Positions 10,124 to 18,598 of a DNA stretch of 64,000 nucleotides are shown here, piece by piece (positions within the stretch are counted from its first letter, which is position 1; the number at the start of each line of letters is the position of its first letter). The translations under genes were made by a program, and so were the position numbers. The notes beneath the pieces were generated by a model, which saw only the letters and a list, made by a program, of their open reading frames with translations, was not told the origin of the DNA and ran no database searches. Source of the DNA: Oscillospiraceae bacterium (GTDB lineage Bacteria; Bacillota; Clostridia; Oscillospirales; Ruminococcaceae); NCBI GenBank assembly GCA_015067145.1, contig SVNA01000001.1:124001-188000 (forward strand), read 5' to 3'.

Positions 10124-12115
10124 TTAAACCAAAACGCCCATAAATACGCCGCAGAATACAAGTGCAACGATTGTCATCAATTTGATGAGAATGTTGATGG
10201 ATGGACCGGATGTATCTTTGAATGGGTCACCAACTGTGTCGCCGATAACAGCTGCTGCGTGAGCATCGCTGCCTTTGCCGCCGTGGTTGCCGTTTTCGAT
10301 GTATTTTTTAGCATTGTCCCATGCACCACCAGCGTTGGACATGAAGATAGCCATAAGAACACCTGTTACGAGGGAACCAGCAAGCATGCCGCCAACTGCT
10401 TCGTAACCGAAGAGGAAGCCAACGAGAACTGGAGCTACAACTGCCATAACACCTGGAACGAGCATTTCTTTGAGAGCTGCTGTTGTAGAGATAGCTACGC
10501 AGGATTTGTAGTCTGGTTTGCCTGTACCTTCGAGGATACCAGGGATTGTTCTGAACTGACGGCGAACTTCTTCAATCATGGAGTAAGCTGCTTTGGAAAC
10601 GGATTCCATTGTGAAAGCAGAGAACAAGAATGGAAGCATACCACCAATGAAGAGACCGATGATTGTTGTTGGGTTGAGAAGGTCGATAGCTGTAAGCTGT
10701 ACTGCTTCTGCGTAGGAAACGAAGAGAGCAAGAGCTGTAAGAGCTGCGGAACCGATAGCAAAACCTTTACCGATAGCTGCTGTTGTGTTACCAACTGCGT
10801 CAAGGCTGTCTGTGATTTCACGAACGGATTCATCAAGACCGGACATTTCTGCGATACCGCCAGCGTTGTCGGAGATTGGACCATAAGCGTCAACAGCAAC
10901 AGTGATACCTGTTGTGGAGAGCATACCTACAGCTGCAAGAGCAATACCGTAGAGACCACAGAATTTAAATGCGAAGAAGATACCAACGCAGATGAGGAGA
11001 ATTGGAATTGCTGTAGACATCATACCTACTGCAAGACCAGAGATAATTGTTGTAGCAGGACCTGTTTCGGACTGTTCAGCAATTTTCTTAACGGATTTGT
11101 AGTCACCGGATGTGTAGATTTCTGTAACAACACCGATGAGAAGACCTGGGATAAGACCAGCAATGATAGCAAGAGCTGGAGCAAATGTGCCAAAGAATAC
11201 TTTGGCAAGAAGGAATGCACCGATAACTACGATAGCGTCAGCTGAGTATTCACCCATGTTGAGAGCTTTCTGTGGGCTGCCGCCTTCTTTACCGCGTACA
11301 AAGAATGTACCAAGGATAGAAGCAACAATACCGAGAGAGGAAAGCATTGCCGGGAATATAACAGCGCCACCTTCGATAAGTGTTGTGTTGCTGTTAGCCC
11401 ATACAAGACCAAGTGTCATAGCGGAGATGAGGGAACCTACATAGGATTCGAACAGGTCAGCACCCATACCAGCAACGTCACCTACGTTGTCGCCTACGTT
11501 GTCAGCGATAACTGCAGGGTTACGTGGGTCGTCTTCTGGGATACCAGCTTCAACTTTACCTACAAGGTCAGCACCAACGTCAGCAGCTTTTGTGTAGATA
11601 CCGCCGCCAACACGTGCAAAGAGAGCAATGGAAGAAGCACCGAGGGAAAAGCCGAAGAGGATGTCAGCGTTACCTGTGATTGCATAGATAGCTGCAACAC
11701 CGAGGAGACCGAGACCTACAACGCACATACCCATAACTGCACCGCCGGAGAATGCTACGGACAATGCTTTTGCCATACCACTGTCTTTTGCAGCAGCTGC
11801 TGTTCTTACGTTAGCTTTTGTAGCAACGTTCATACCACAGTAACCTGCGATTGTAGAGAAAAGTGCACCAACTACAAAGCAAAGTGCTGTTGGAAGGTTT
11901 CTGATAAAGATAAGAACAACAAAAAGTACAACTGCAAAAATAATCAAAATTTTATATTCTGCAAACAAGAAAGCTCTAGCGCCTTCTGCAATTGAGCCAG
12001 CGATTTCTTTCATTCTTTCTGTGCCTGCATCAGCTTTGTTAATTCTGGATGTAAGAACAAAAGCGAAGAGAAGAGCAAGTACGCCAGCTGCTACTGCTAA
12101 AAACATCAAATTCAC
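10124..12115 (-). CDS. hppA: Membrane-bound pyrophosphatase, K+-dependent, Na+-pumping type
   Basis: Integral membrane enzyme that hydrolyses pyrophosphate and pumps cations out. The 663-residue protein has about 16 membrane helices and the pyrophosphate site motifs [19 protein letters not shown] (from 171) and DNVGDNVGD (205-213). E223 in ADLFESY matches the glutamate characteristic of Na+-transporting members such as the Thermotoga enzyme. [10 protein letters not shown] has alanine (A446) where K+-independent enzymes carry lysine, so it should need K+. The start is a GTG with GGAGG 8 bases upstream. It is a single-gene unit with its own promoter and terminator, next to a Na+-type V-ATPase. 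Dual Na+/H+ pumping cannot be excluded. Confidence 0.95.
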   Translation of the reverse strand: MNLMFLAVAAGVLALLFAFVLTSRINKADAGTERMKEIAGSIAEGARAFLFAEYKILIIFAVVLFVVLIFIRNLPTALCFVVGALFSTIAGYCGMNVATKANVRTAAAAKDSGMAKALSVAFSGGAVMGMCVVGLGLLGVAAIYAITGNADILFGFSLGASSIALFARVGGGIYTKAADVGADLVGKVEAGIPEDDPRNPAVIADNVGDNVGDVAGMGADLFESYVGSLISAMTLGLVWANSNTTLIEGGAVIFPAMLSSLGIVASILGTFFVRGKEGGSPQKALNMGEYSADAIVVIGAFLLAKVFFGTFAPALAIIAGLIPGLLIGVVTEIYTSGDYKSVKKIAEQSETGPATTIISGLAVGMMSTAIPILLICVGIFFAFKFCGLYGIALAAVGMLSTTGITVAVDAYGPISDNAGGIAEMSGLDESVREITDSLDAVGNTTAAIGKGFAIGSAALTALALFVSYAEAVQLTAIDLLNPTTIIGLFIGGMLPFLFSAFTMESVSKAAYSMIEEVRRQFRTIPGILEGTGKPDYKSCVAISTTAALKEMLVPGVMAVVAPVLVGFLFGYEAVGGMLAGSLVTGVLMAIFMSNAGGAWDNAKKYIENGNHGGKGSDAHAAAVIGDTVGDPFKDTSGPSINILIKLMTIVALVFCGVFMGVLV

Positions 12116-12164
12116 AACTAATTCCTCCTGTTGAAATAATACTAATAAAATTCAATGCTTATCA

Positions 12165-12193
12165 ATTATATATAAAATGAAGAAAATTTACAA
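12165..12193 (-). promoter_or_regulatory. Sigma-A promoter of hppA
   Basis: On the minus strand TTGTAA, a 17-base spacer and a consensus TATAAT, giving a leader of about 43 bases before the GTG start of hppA. Confidence 0.75.
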
Positions 12194-12236
12194 GCCTTTT
12201 TTAACAAAAAAACAATAAATCGTACAAAATTTGGAC

Positions 12237-12282
12237 AAAAAATCACCATTTCCCCTTTTTCAGAGGAAATGGTGATAATTTT
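12237..12282 (-). terminator. Intrinsic terminator of the prfA-coaE-aminopeptidase operon
   Basis: Perfect 12-bp arms ATCACCATTTCC and GGAAATGGTGAT, followed on the minus strand by TTTTTTG. It lies 20 bases beyond the aminopeptidase stop. Confidence 0.88.
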
Positions 12283-12301
12283 TAGTTATTTTGCTGATGT
12301 A

Positions 12302-13690
12302 TTATCTGTTTACAAACACAGAGAAAGATTCATATGTTGCGTAAACGTCCAGTTTGGAAACGATTTCGAATGGAGCGTGCATAGACATAACTGCCACGCC
12401 GATGTCAACTGTTGTGATATCACATTCTGCAACAAAGCGTGCAACTGTGCCGCCGCCGCCCTGATCGATTTTGCCAAGCTCCTGACTCTGCCAGCAAACG
12501 CCTTTGGAATCAAAGAGGCCAATCATTTCTGCCATAAATTCTGCACCACAGTCGTTTGTGCCGCTCTTGCCGCCTGCACCTGTGTATTTTGTGAGAACTG
12601 CACCTTTGTTGAGGTAGCAGGAGTTCATTGGTTCATAAGCATCCGCAAATGTCGGGTCATATGCTGCACCAACGTCTGCGGAGAGACATTTGGAGTTCTG
12701 AAGTGCTGTAAGGTAGTTTACCCCCTGCATCATTGCAAGGTTTGTGATAAAGTTTTTGAGGTAGTCAGCCTGAAGGCCTGTTGCGCCTGTGGAACCAATT
12801 TCTTCTTTATCTGCAAAGATTGCGATGGATGTTTTTGTTGGGTCTTTTGTTTCAAGTTCAGCCATAAGGGATGTGTATGCACAAACACGGTCATCGTGGC
12901 CGTATCCGCCAACCATGCTTCTGTCAAAACCAACGTCTCTTGCTTTGCCTGCAGGAACAACCTCTACTTCTGCACGGAGGAAGTCTTTTTCTGTGATACC
13001 GTATTTTTCGTTAAGGTAAACAAGTGTTGCAAGTTTTACAGCATCCTTTACATCTTCGCCTTCAAATGGAAGGGAACCGATGATAACGTTCATTTCTTCA
13101 CCTTTGAGAACGTCGTTCATTTTGCGTTCTCTCTGGTCTTTGCCAAGATGTGGAAGAAGGTCAGAGATGCAGAAAACAGGGTCGTTTTCGTCTTCGCCAA
13201 CGTTGATTTCAACGAAGGAACCGTCTTCTTTGTAGATTATACCGTGAATTGCAAGAGGTGTTACTGCCCACTGATATCTTTTTACACCGCCATAGTAGTG
13301 TGTTTTGAAGTAGCTGATTTCGCTGGATTCATAGAGTGGCATTGGTTTGAGGTCGAGACGTGGCACGTCGATATGGCTTGCAACGATATGTGTGCCGTTG
13401 TCTACGCTCATTTTGCCGATTGTGGAAAGGATAAGTGCACGGTTACGGTTGTTGAGGTAAACCTTGTCACCTGCATTGTATTTTTTTTCAGGGCAGTATT
13501 CTTCATAACCGTTGGCTTTTGCCATTTCGATCATGTTTGTCACTGCTTCTCTTTCTGTTTTGCTTTTGGAAAGGAAGTCTTTGTAGCCTTCGCAGAATTC
13601 CTGAGCTTTTGCCATCATTTCCGGATGTGTTCTGGAAATGTGGTCAACAGAAAATGTGAGTTCTTTCTGTAATTCTTTAGCACTTTTCAT
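12302..13690 (-). CDS. apeA: M18 family aminopeptidase
   Basis: Cytoplasmic zinc aminopeptidase of the M18 (aspartyl aminopeptidase) family, removing N-terminal residues from peptides. The 462-residue protein carries the metal-site blocks in order: VASHIDVPRLDLKP (first His and Asp), ADKEEIGSTGATG (Glu-Glu), GGYGHDDRVCAYTSL (Asp) and a C-terminal VAVMSMHAPFE (His). The start at 13690 has AAGGAG 9 bases upstream; the longer in-frame reading runs into the previous gene. Last gene of a leftward operon, two bases from the transglycosylase stop. The symbol follows the clostridial naming of this family. Confidence 0.9.
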   Translation of the reverse strand: MKSAKELQKELTFSVDHISRTHPEMMAKAQEFCEGYKDFLSKSKTEREAVTNMIEMAKANGYEEYCPEKKYNAGDKVYLNNRNRALILSTIGKMSVDNGTHIVASHIDVPRLDLKPMPLYESSEISYFKTHYYGGVKRYQWAVTPLAIHGIIYKEDGSFVEINVGEDENDPVFCISDLLPHLGKDQRERKMNDVLKGEEMNVIIGSLPFEGEDVKDAVKLATLVYLNEKYGITEKDFLRAEVEVVPAGKARDVGFDRSMVGGYGHDDRVCAYTSLMAELETKDPTKTSIAIFADKEEIGSTGATGLQADYLKNFITNLAMMQGVNYLTALQNSKCLSADVGAAYDPTFADAYEPMNSCYLNKGAVLTKYTGAGGKSGTNDCGAEFMAEMIGLFDSKGVCWQSQELGKIDQGGGGTVARFVAECDITTVDIGVAVMSMHAPFEIVSKLDVYATYESFSVFVNR

Positions 13691-13691
13691 T

Positions 13692-14270
13692 CTAAATTTC
13701 TCCTTCTGTATTAATGTATAGGTCCTGATAAGCACTGTATGCTTTATTTATTTTATAAACGTAGTTTGCCATCTGAGGATATGGAAACTCCGTCAAAATT
13801 TCAGTCTGGTATTCTTTCAGCAGGCTGTCTACCGTTCCCCAGCCGCTGTGGTATGCTGCCATTGCTGTATCTCTGTCGTATGAATATCTACTGAGACACT
13901 GGGAAACATAAAACGCACTGAAGCGGATTGCTGTATCGGGATTGTACAGATCCTCAAACACATATTCCTCTTCGGGTCTCATCTTCCCTTTTATCCAGTC
14001 AAACGTAACCTCTGTAATCTGTGTTAGACCAATGGCGTCTGCCTCTGATTTTGCGTTCGGATCAAAGCCGCTTTCTGTTTTTATAAGTGACAGCAGAAGG
14101 TATTTGTCCACACCGTATTCATCGGCATATTTTTCAACGCTGTCCATATATTTAAGCGGATACTGAGCGTGTTTTATATCGAGTATTTTCTGATCAATAA
14201 AATCCTTTACATAGAAAACCGCTGCAACCACAAGTACAATCGGAATCAGATATTTTATAAATTTGATAAT
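13692..14270 (-). CDS. Membrane-anchored lytic transglycosylase (SLT domain), probable ATT start
   Basis: Cell-wall enzyme that cleaves peptidoglycan glycan strands. The SLT domain is clear: catalytic glutamate in SLIKTESGFDPNAKS, then AIGLTQITEVTFDWI, and AYHSGWGTVDSLL. Starting at the first GTG (14231) would cut the signal anchor in half. Reading back to an ATT at 14270 gives IIKFIKYLIPIVLVVAAVFY, a complete basic-plus-hydrophobic anchor, with AGGAG five bases upstream that abuts the coaE stop. No ATG, and no GTG or TTG other than 14231, fits. The ATT (or adjacent ATC) start is an inference; 192 residues if correct. Confidence 0.8.
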   Translation of the reverse strand: MIKFIKYLIPIVLVVAAVFYVKDFIDQKILDIKHAQYPLKYMDSVEKYADEYGVDKYLLLSLIKTESGFDPNAKSEADAIGLTQITEVTFDWIKGKMRPEEEYVFEDLYNPDTAIRFSAFYVSQCLSRYSYDRDTAMAAYHSGWGTVDSLLKEYQTEILTEFPYPQMANYVYKINKAYSAYQDLYINTEGEI

Positions 14271-14280
14271 GATATCTCCT

Positions 14281-14877
14281 TTACATCTTATTGAGTGTTC
14301 TCAGGATATAATCCCCCTGATTTTCCATCTCCTGCTGTGTGCCGTTGTTGTACACAACAAAATCCGCTTTGCTGAGCATAGTTTCCAGCTTTGTCTGTTT
14401 TGCAATACGGTTTCTGGCTTGTTCCAGAGTTATATTGTCCCTTACAATCAATCTTTCGTACTGTTTTTCTCTGTCACAGGTTACCACAATGAATTTATCG
14501 CAGTATTTTTCAAAGTCGTGACCGATTATAACCGCACCGTCTACAATGACAATTCTTTCTCCGTTTTCAATGGCTGTATCTATTTTTAACAGAATATCAC
14601 TGATTATAAACGGATGGGTCACTTCTGTCAGTTTTTTCAGGCTTTCAGCATCGGCAAAAGCGCGCTGTGACAGAAGTACTTTGTCCACTTTCCCGTCTTT
14701 CACCACATCTTCGCCGAAATTTTCGCAAAGGGCTTTCTGACATTCTGTATTTCTGTGGATATCCTTTGCAACCTTGTCACAGTCGATTACAGTATAACCT
14801 TTTGAAACAAAATATCTGCCAAGGCTGGATTTGCCTGCACCGCTCTGTCCTGTAAGAGCAACAATCATTTTTTCCAT
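14281..14877 (-). CDS. coaE: Dephospho-CoA kinase
   Basis: Last step of coenzyme A synthesis, phosphorylating the 3'-OH of dephospho-CoA with ATP. The 198-residue protein has the P-loop GQSGAGKSSLGRYF at residues 10-23, DCDKVAKDIHR (Asp of the CoA lid region) and VTCDREKQYERLIVRD, all family marks. Length is normal (~200). It lies 9 bases after a small membrane gene, and its stop codon overlaps the ribosome site of the transglycosylase gene. Confidence 0.94.
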   Translation of the reverse strand: MEKMIVALTGQSGAGKSSLGRYFVSKGYTVIDCDKVAKDIHRNTECQKALCENFGEDVVKDGKVDKVLLSQRAFADAESLKKLTEVTHPFIISDILLKIDTAIENGERIVIVDGAVIIGHDFEKYCDKFIVVTCDREKQYERLIVRDNITLEQARNRIAKQTKLETMLSKADFVVYNNGTQQEMENQGDYILRTLNKM

Positions 14878-14886
14878 AATTATAAA

Positions 14887-15174
14887 TTACTTCTTTCTTA
14901 ATATATACACACACATCAGTACAAAAGCAACGATAATTACTGCAATTATTACTTTGGCGTACGCAAACGGGAAATACGCCACGTTGGAAAACAACACAAT
15001 AGCAAGTGATGGCAGCCATATTGCTACAATTACAAGTACTAAAGCAAAAAAGCTGTTCATCCCTAAAGACGGAACCGCCATAAATCCCTCAAAAGCACCT
15101 GTTACGGATACTATAATAGCCAAAATGGCACCGAACAAAATATATAAACCTATAATCTTTAAGAATTTTTTCAT
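14887..15174 (-). CDS. Small three-helix membrane protein, unknown
   Basis: A 95-residue protein not recognised. It has three hydrophobic segments (about 5-27, 42-62, 70-91) and a basic C-terminal tail RKK. Its ATG directly follows the tsaC stop, and it is inside the prfA-coaE operon, so it is very likely translated. No motif suggests an activity. Confidence 0.7.
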   Translation of the reverse strand: MKKFLKIIGLYILFGAILAIIVSVTGAFEGFMAVPSLGMNSFFALVLVIVAIWLPSLAIVLFSNVAYFPFAYAKVIIAVIIVAFVLMCVYILRKK

Positions 15175-16185
15175 TTACAAATTCACCACTCTGAATTCTG
15201 CTGAACGCAGCAGCCTGTTGTAAACTGCAAGGCCAACACCATCCATTGACGGCATAATTGCATAGGCTTTTTCTGCACCGATTTCGTCAAGCTGGCGGAG
15301 AGCTGTAAATATGCCCACTGCCTGAGATGCGCTGTCGTTTTCCCTGCCGTAGGCTACAGCCTGACAGCTGAGACTCGGGATATATTCTTCAAAACACAGT
15401 GCCACAGCACCGTCTTTTTCCACCTTTTCCTTATATTTTTCAAAAGGTGCGTTAATTATTGTTACCTCGCATTTTGGTGCGTAGTGCTTGTGTTTAAGTC
15501 CTGGTGAAAGCACCTTTTCGTCCTTCATCAGTTCTTCGGTAATACCTTTTGAAAGCTGAACTTCCCTGCCCAGCACTTCGCTTATCTGCGCCTGTGTTAC
15601 AAAACCTGGACGGAATATTACAGGTGTTTCGGTTGCAAGGGATACAACTGTGGACTCAACACCCACACCGCAGCTGCCGCCATCCACTACCATAGGTATT
15701 CTGCCTTTAAGATCTTCATACACATATTTTGCATTTGTAGGGCTTGGTCTGCCGGAACGATTTGCACTTGGGCCTGCAAGGGGTAGACCTGTACGAGAGA
15801 TAATCTCCAGAATAACAGGGTTCTGCGGCATACGGATACCTACAGTATCAAGCCCTGCACTTACTTCATCCGGTATAAGGCTTGTCTTTTTGAGGATAAT
15901 AGTCAGCGGACCCGGCCAGAAAGCTTCTGCCAGTTTCATTGCATCTTCAGGTACCTCTGCCGCCACCTTTTCCAGCATTTTGTAGTCGCAGATATGGACA
16001 ATAAGAGGATTGTCCATTGGTCTTTCCTTTGCTTTGAATATGTTTTCGCAGGCATAGGAATCAGTTGCATCGGCAAAGAGACCGTAAACCGTCTCTGTAG
16101 GCAATGCAACCACCTGTTTGTCTCTTATAAGTTCACAAGCCTTATCAACTATCTCTTTTGAAGGCTTTGCCAACAAGGTTTCCAT
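15175..16185 (-). CDS. tsaC: L-threonylcarbamoyladenylate synthase (Sua5/YwlC type)
   Basis: First enzyme of the t6A37 tRNA modification: makes threonylcarbamoyl-AMP from threonine, bicarbonate and ATP. The 336-residue protein joins an N-terminal YrdC domain (about 10-200, with PTETVYGLFADA, KAKERPMDNPLIVHI and GPSANRSGRPSPT) to a C-terminal Sua5 domain (about 210-330). The two-domain length marks the Sua5/YwlC class, not the short TsaC of E. coli. The start ATG overlaps the prfA stop by one base, a common clostridial gene order. Confidence 0.93.
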   Translation of the reverse strand: METLLAKPSKEIVDKACELIRDKQVVALPTETVYGLFADATDSYACENIFKAKERPMDNPLIVHICDYKMLEKVAAEVPEDAMKLAEAFWPGPLTIILKKTSLIPDEVSAGLDTVGIRMPQNPVILEIISRTGLPLAGPSANRSGRPSPTNAKYVYEDLKGRIPMVVDGGSCGVGVESTVVSLATETPVIFRPGFVTQAQISEVLGREVQLSKGITEELMKDEKVLSPGLKHKHYAPKCEVTIINAPFEKYKEKVEKDGAVALCFEEYIPSLSCQAVAYGRENDSASQAVGIFTALRQLDEIGAEKAYAIMPSMDGVGLAVYNRLLRSAEFRVVNL

Positions 16186-17261
16186 TAGTTTTCCTCTGAT
16201 CTTTTCAGCTTTTCTGCCTGGTCTACTGTAACAAGGCTGTCGATAACTTCGTCAAGGTCGCCGTTAAGAATCTGTTCAAGACGGTAGAGTGTAAGTCCGA
16301 TACGGTGGTCTGTCAGACGGCCCTGTGGGTAGTTGTATGTTCTGATACGTTCACTTCTGTCGCCTGTACCAACCTGACTTTTACGTGCCTGAGCAACTTC
16401 TGCATCCTGTTTTTCTTTTTCAATGTCATAGAGACGGCTGCGGAGAACCTTGAGAGCCTTGTCCTTGTTTTTGTGCTGGGAACGTTCATCCTGACATTCA
16501 ACAACAAGACCTGTCGGAAGGTGTGTTACACGGATAGCGGAAGAAGTTTTGTTGATATGCTGACCGCCTGCACCGGAGGAACGGAATGTGTCGATTTTAA
16601 GGTCTGCAGGGTTGATTTCGATTTCAACATCGTCAACTTCCAGCATTACAGCAACTGTAACTGTGGATGTATGGATTCTGCCCTGTGTTTCTGTATCCGG
16701 AACACGCTGTACACGGTGAACACCGCTTTCAAATTTGAAGCGGCTGTATACGCTGTCACCCTCGATGGAGAAACTTACTTCCTTAAAGCCGCCAAGTTCT
16801 GTTTCGTTGAGGGAAAGAATTTCTGTTTTCCAGCCTTTGCTGTCAGCGTACATATTGTACATACGGTATAGATTATAAGCAAAGAGAGCTGCTTCTTCGC
16901 CGCCTGCACCGCCGCGGATTTCGATGATAACGTTACGGTCGTCATCTTCGTCTTTTGGAAGAAGGAGGATTTTAAGTTCTTCGCCGCATTTTTCCATAGC
17001 TTCCTTTCCTTCTTCGTACTGCATCTGAACCATTTCTTTAAATTCAGGGTCAAGGCCGCCTTCGTCCAGCATTTCCTTTGCTTCTTCAAAGTTGTTCTTT
17101 GCAGCTGTGTATTCATCGAATTTTTCAACGATAGGTGTAAGGTTTTTGTACTCTTTCATCAGGTCCTTATATCTTTTGTTATCGTTGATAACTGTAGGGT
17201 CCATAAGGAGCTGGTTGATTTCGTCATATCTGTTTTTTACGTCTACAAGTTTTTCAAACAT
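16185..17261 (-). CDS. prfA: Peptide chain release factor 1
   Basis: Class I release factor that reads UAA and UAG and releases the finished protein. The 358-residue protein has the GGQ catalytic motif at 232-234 in [15 protein letters not shown]. The codon-reading tripeptide, PxT in RF1, is P188-D189-T190 in [18 protein letters not shown] or PVT is more usual. Its presence and the absence of SPF marks it as RF1, not RF2. Length is standard. It overlaps tsaC by one base and follows DUF951 by 27 bases. Confidence 0.96.
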   Translation of the reverse strand: MFEKLVDVKNRYDEINQLLMDPTVINDNKRYKDLMKEYKNLTPIVEKFDEYTAAKNNFEEAKEMLDEGGLDPEFKEMVQMQYEEGKEAMEKCGEELKILLLPKDEDDDRNVIIEIRGGAGGEEAALFAYNLYRMYNMYADSKGWKTEILSLNETELGGFKEVSFSIEGDSVYSRFKFESGVHRVQRVPDTETQGRIHTSTVTVAVMLEVDDVEIEINPADLKIDTFRSSGAGGQHINKTSSAIRVTHLPTGLVVECQDERSQHKNKDKALKVLRSRLYDIEKEKQDAEVAQARKSQVGTGDRSERIRTYNYPQGRLTDHRIGLTLYRLEQILNGDLDEVIDSLVTVDQAEKLKRSEEN

Positions 17262-17288
17262 CTATATATCTCCATTTTTAATTATTAA

Positions 17289-17474
17289 CTATTCCTGTGG
17301 TGTGATTATCTTTTTGATATTCTTTTCTATTTTTGAGCGTGGAATCATAACCTCGCGTCCACATTTGGTGCATCGGATTTTAAAATCGGCACCGATACGC
17401 AGAACCAGAAACTCGCTGTTATGGCAAGGATGAGGTTTTTTGGTAACAATAATATCATTAACTTTTACATCCAT
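17289..17474 (-). CDS. DUF951 small zinc-binding-like protein
   Basis: A 61-residue protein starting MDVKVNDIIVTKKPHPCHN, the conserved start of the DUF951 family. Cysteines in PHPCHN and CTKCG form a probable three- or four-ligand metal site together with the histidines. AGGTGA lies 5 bases before the ATG at 17474; the longer reading from 17534 has no ribosome site. Function unknown; family members are common in Firmicutes and often lie near translation genes, as here upstream of prfA. Confidence 0.85.
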   Translation of the reverse strand: MDVKVNDIIVTKKPHPCHNSEFLVLRIGADFKIRCTKCGREVMIPRSKIEKNIKKIITPQE

Positions 17475-17613
17475 AATTTTCACCTGCCCAAATTTTCTCA
17501 GAATAATTGTATCATAATCACCGGTTGTTTGCAATCAGATAATTTAAAGTATTATATCAATTTTTTGCCGCATATATTTAGTAAAAAACGACTATTTAAG
17601 GAAGGTATTATCT

Positions 17614-18516
17614 ATGGAATATATGCAGGAGACCAATATAACTCAGCCCTCCTCTTTCACACTGGAAAGTCTGCTGGAAAGCTATGAAAACGGCGAAGTC
17701 CTTTTCGCCAGAGCATTGGTGTATGACAAAGGAAAAGGGCTGCGTTTCAATCTTGGCGGATATGAAGCTTTTATGCCAAATGGCGAGGTGTATTTATCCT
17801 TTGAGAAAGGTTGTATAAAAGAGGCTGCAATAGCTACAAGAGTGAATAAATTTGTGTGTTTTGTAATAACTGATGTAAAAAGAAAAGGCTGTGAATATCT
17901 ATTTGAAATATCAAGGCGTAAAGCACAGCAGATTGCATATGATAATTATATTTCAAAACTTTGTCCCGGCACTGTTATCCCCTGCTGCATTACCCATATA
18001 GACCGTTTTGGTGTATTCTGTGATATAGGATACGGCATAAGTGCTCTGCTGCCTATTGACTTTATCTCCGTATCCCGTATACAAAGTCCTGCTGACAGAT
18101 TTTATGTAGGACAAAACATTTTCGCCTGTATTAAAAGTTGCGATGCCAACGGAAGAATTGTTCTTACCCATAAAGAACTGCTGGGCACCTGGCTGGAAAA
18201 TGCTGCCTGTTTCAAAACCGGCACAACCACAACAGGTATAGTACGCAGCATTGAAACATATGGCATATTTATTGAACTGGCACCCAATCTTGCCGGTCTT
18301 GCCGAAAGCTGTGAGGGCATTGAAATCGGTGATGTGGTAAATGTTTACATAAAGAATATTCTGCCCGACAAAATGAAAATCAAGCTGGTTATAATGAGCA
18401 CACTGAGGGATGAGGAATTTTATCCCGAAATAAAATATTTTCAGACTGGCGGTATTGTAAAACACTGGAAATATTCAACAGAAAACTGTCATAAAAATAT
18501 TGAGACATTTTTTTGA
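17614..18516 (+). CDS. S1 domain RNA-binding protein
   Basis: A 300-residue protein with two clear S1 folds, about 115-185 (PGTVIPCCITHIDRFGVFCDIG) and 200-265 (TGTTTTGIVRSIETYGIFIE). The N-terminal ~110 residues look like a diverged S1-like barrel (VLFARALVYDKGKGLRFNLGGYEAFMP). It is not full-length ribosomal S1 (four to six domains) nor fused to IspH as in many Clostridia. Role in mRNA binding is inferred from the domains. AAGGAAGG precedes the ATG. Single gene, divergent from the prfA operon and convergent with the mrp operon. Confidence 0.8.
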   Translation: MEYMQETNITQPSSFTLESLLESYENGEVLFARALVYDKGKGLRFNLGGYEAFMPNGEVYLSFEKGCIKEAAIATRVNKFVCFVITDVKRKGCEYLFEISRRKAQQIAYDNYISKLCPGTVIPCCITHIDRFGVFCDIGYGISALLPIDFISVSRIQSPADRFYVGQNIFACIKSCDANGRIVLTHKELLGTWLENAACFKTGTTTTGIVRSIETYGIFIELAPNLAGLAESCEGIEIGDVVNVYIKNILPDKMKIKLVIMSTLRDEEFYPEIKYFQTGGIVKHWKYSTENCHKNIETFF

Positions 18517-18545
18517 GAACCATTCCAAAGACATCCGTACACATA

Positions 18546-18571
18546 AAAAGGCTCCGAACAATCGGAGCCTT
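18546..18571 (-). terminator. Terminator of the mrp operon (bidirectional)
   Basis: Stem AAGGCTCCGA / TCGGAGCCTT with a 3-base loop and TTTTT on the minus strand, 28 bases beyond the last mrp gene. On the plus strand it also ends the S1 gene, with a weaker tail TTAACTTT. Confidence 0.85.
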
Positions 18572-18598
18572 AACTTTATTCAGTTATATAAGCAAAAA

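Noticed and set aside
10259..11245. 328-codon plus-strand frame opposite hppA
   Set aside because: Low-complexity Cys/Ser/Asn-rich translation, a shadow of the pyrophosphatase.
12269..13672. 467-codon open frame on the plus strand, opposite the M18 aminopeptidase
   Set aside because: The translation is full of Cys, Phe and His with no family features, and the minus strand holds a complete aminopeptidase with ribosome site and terminator. It is an antisense shadow of codon bias.
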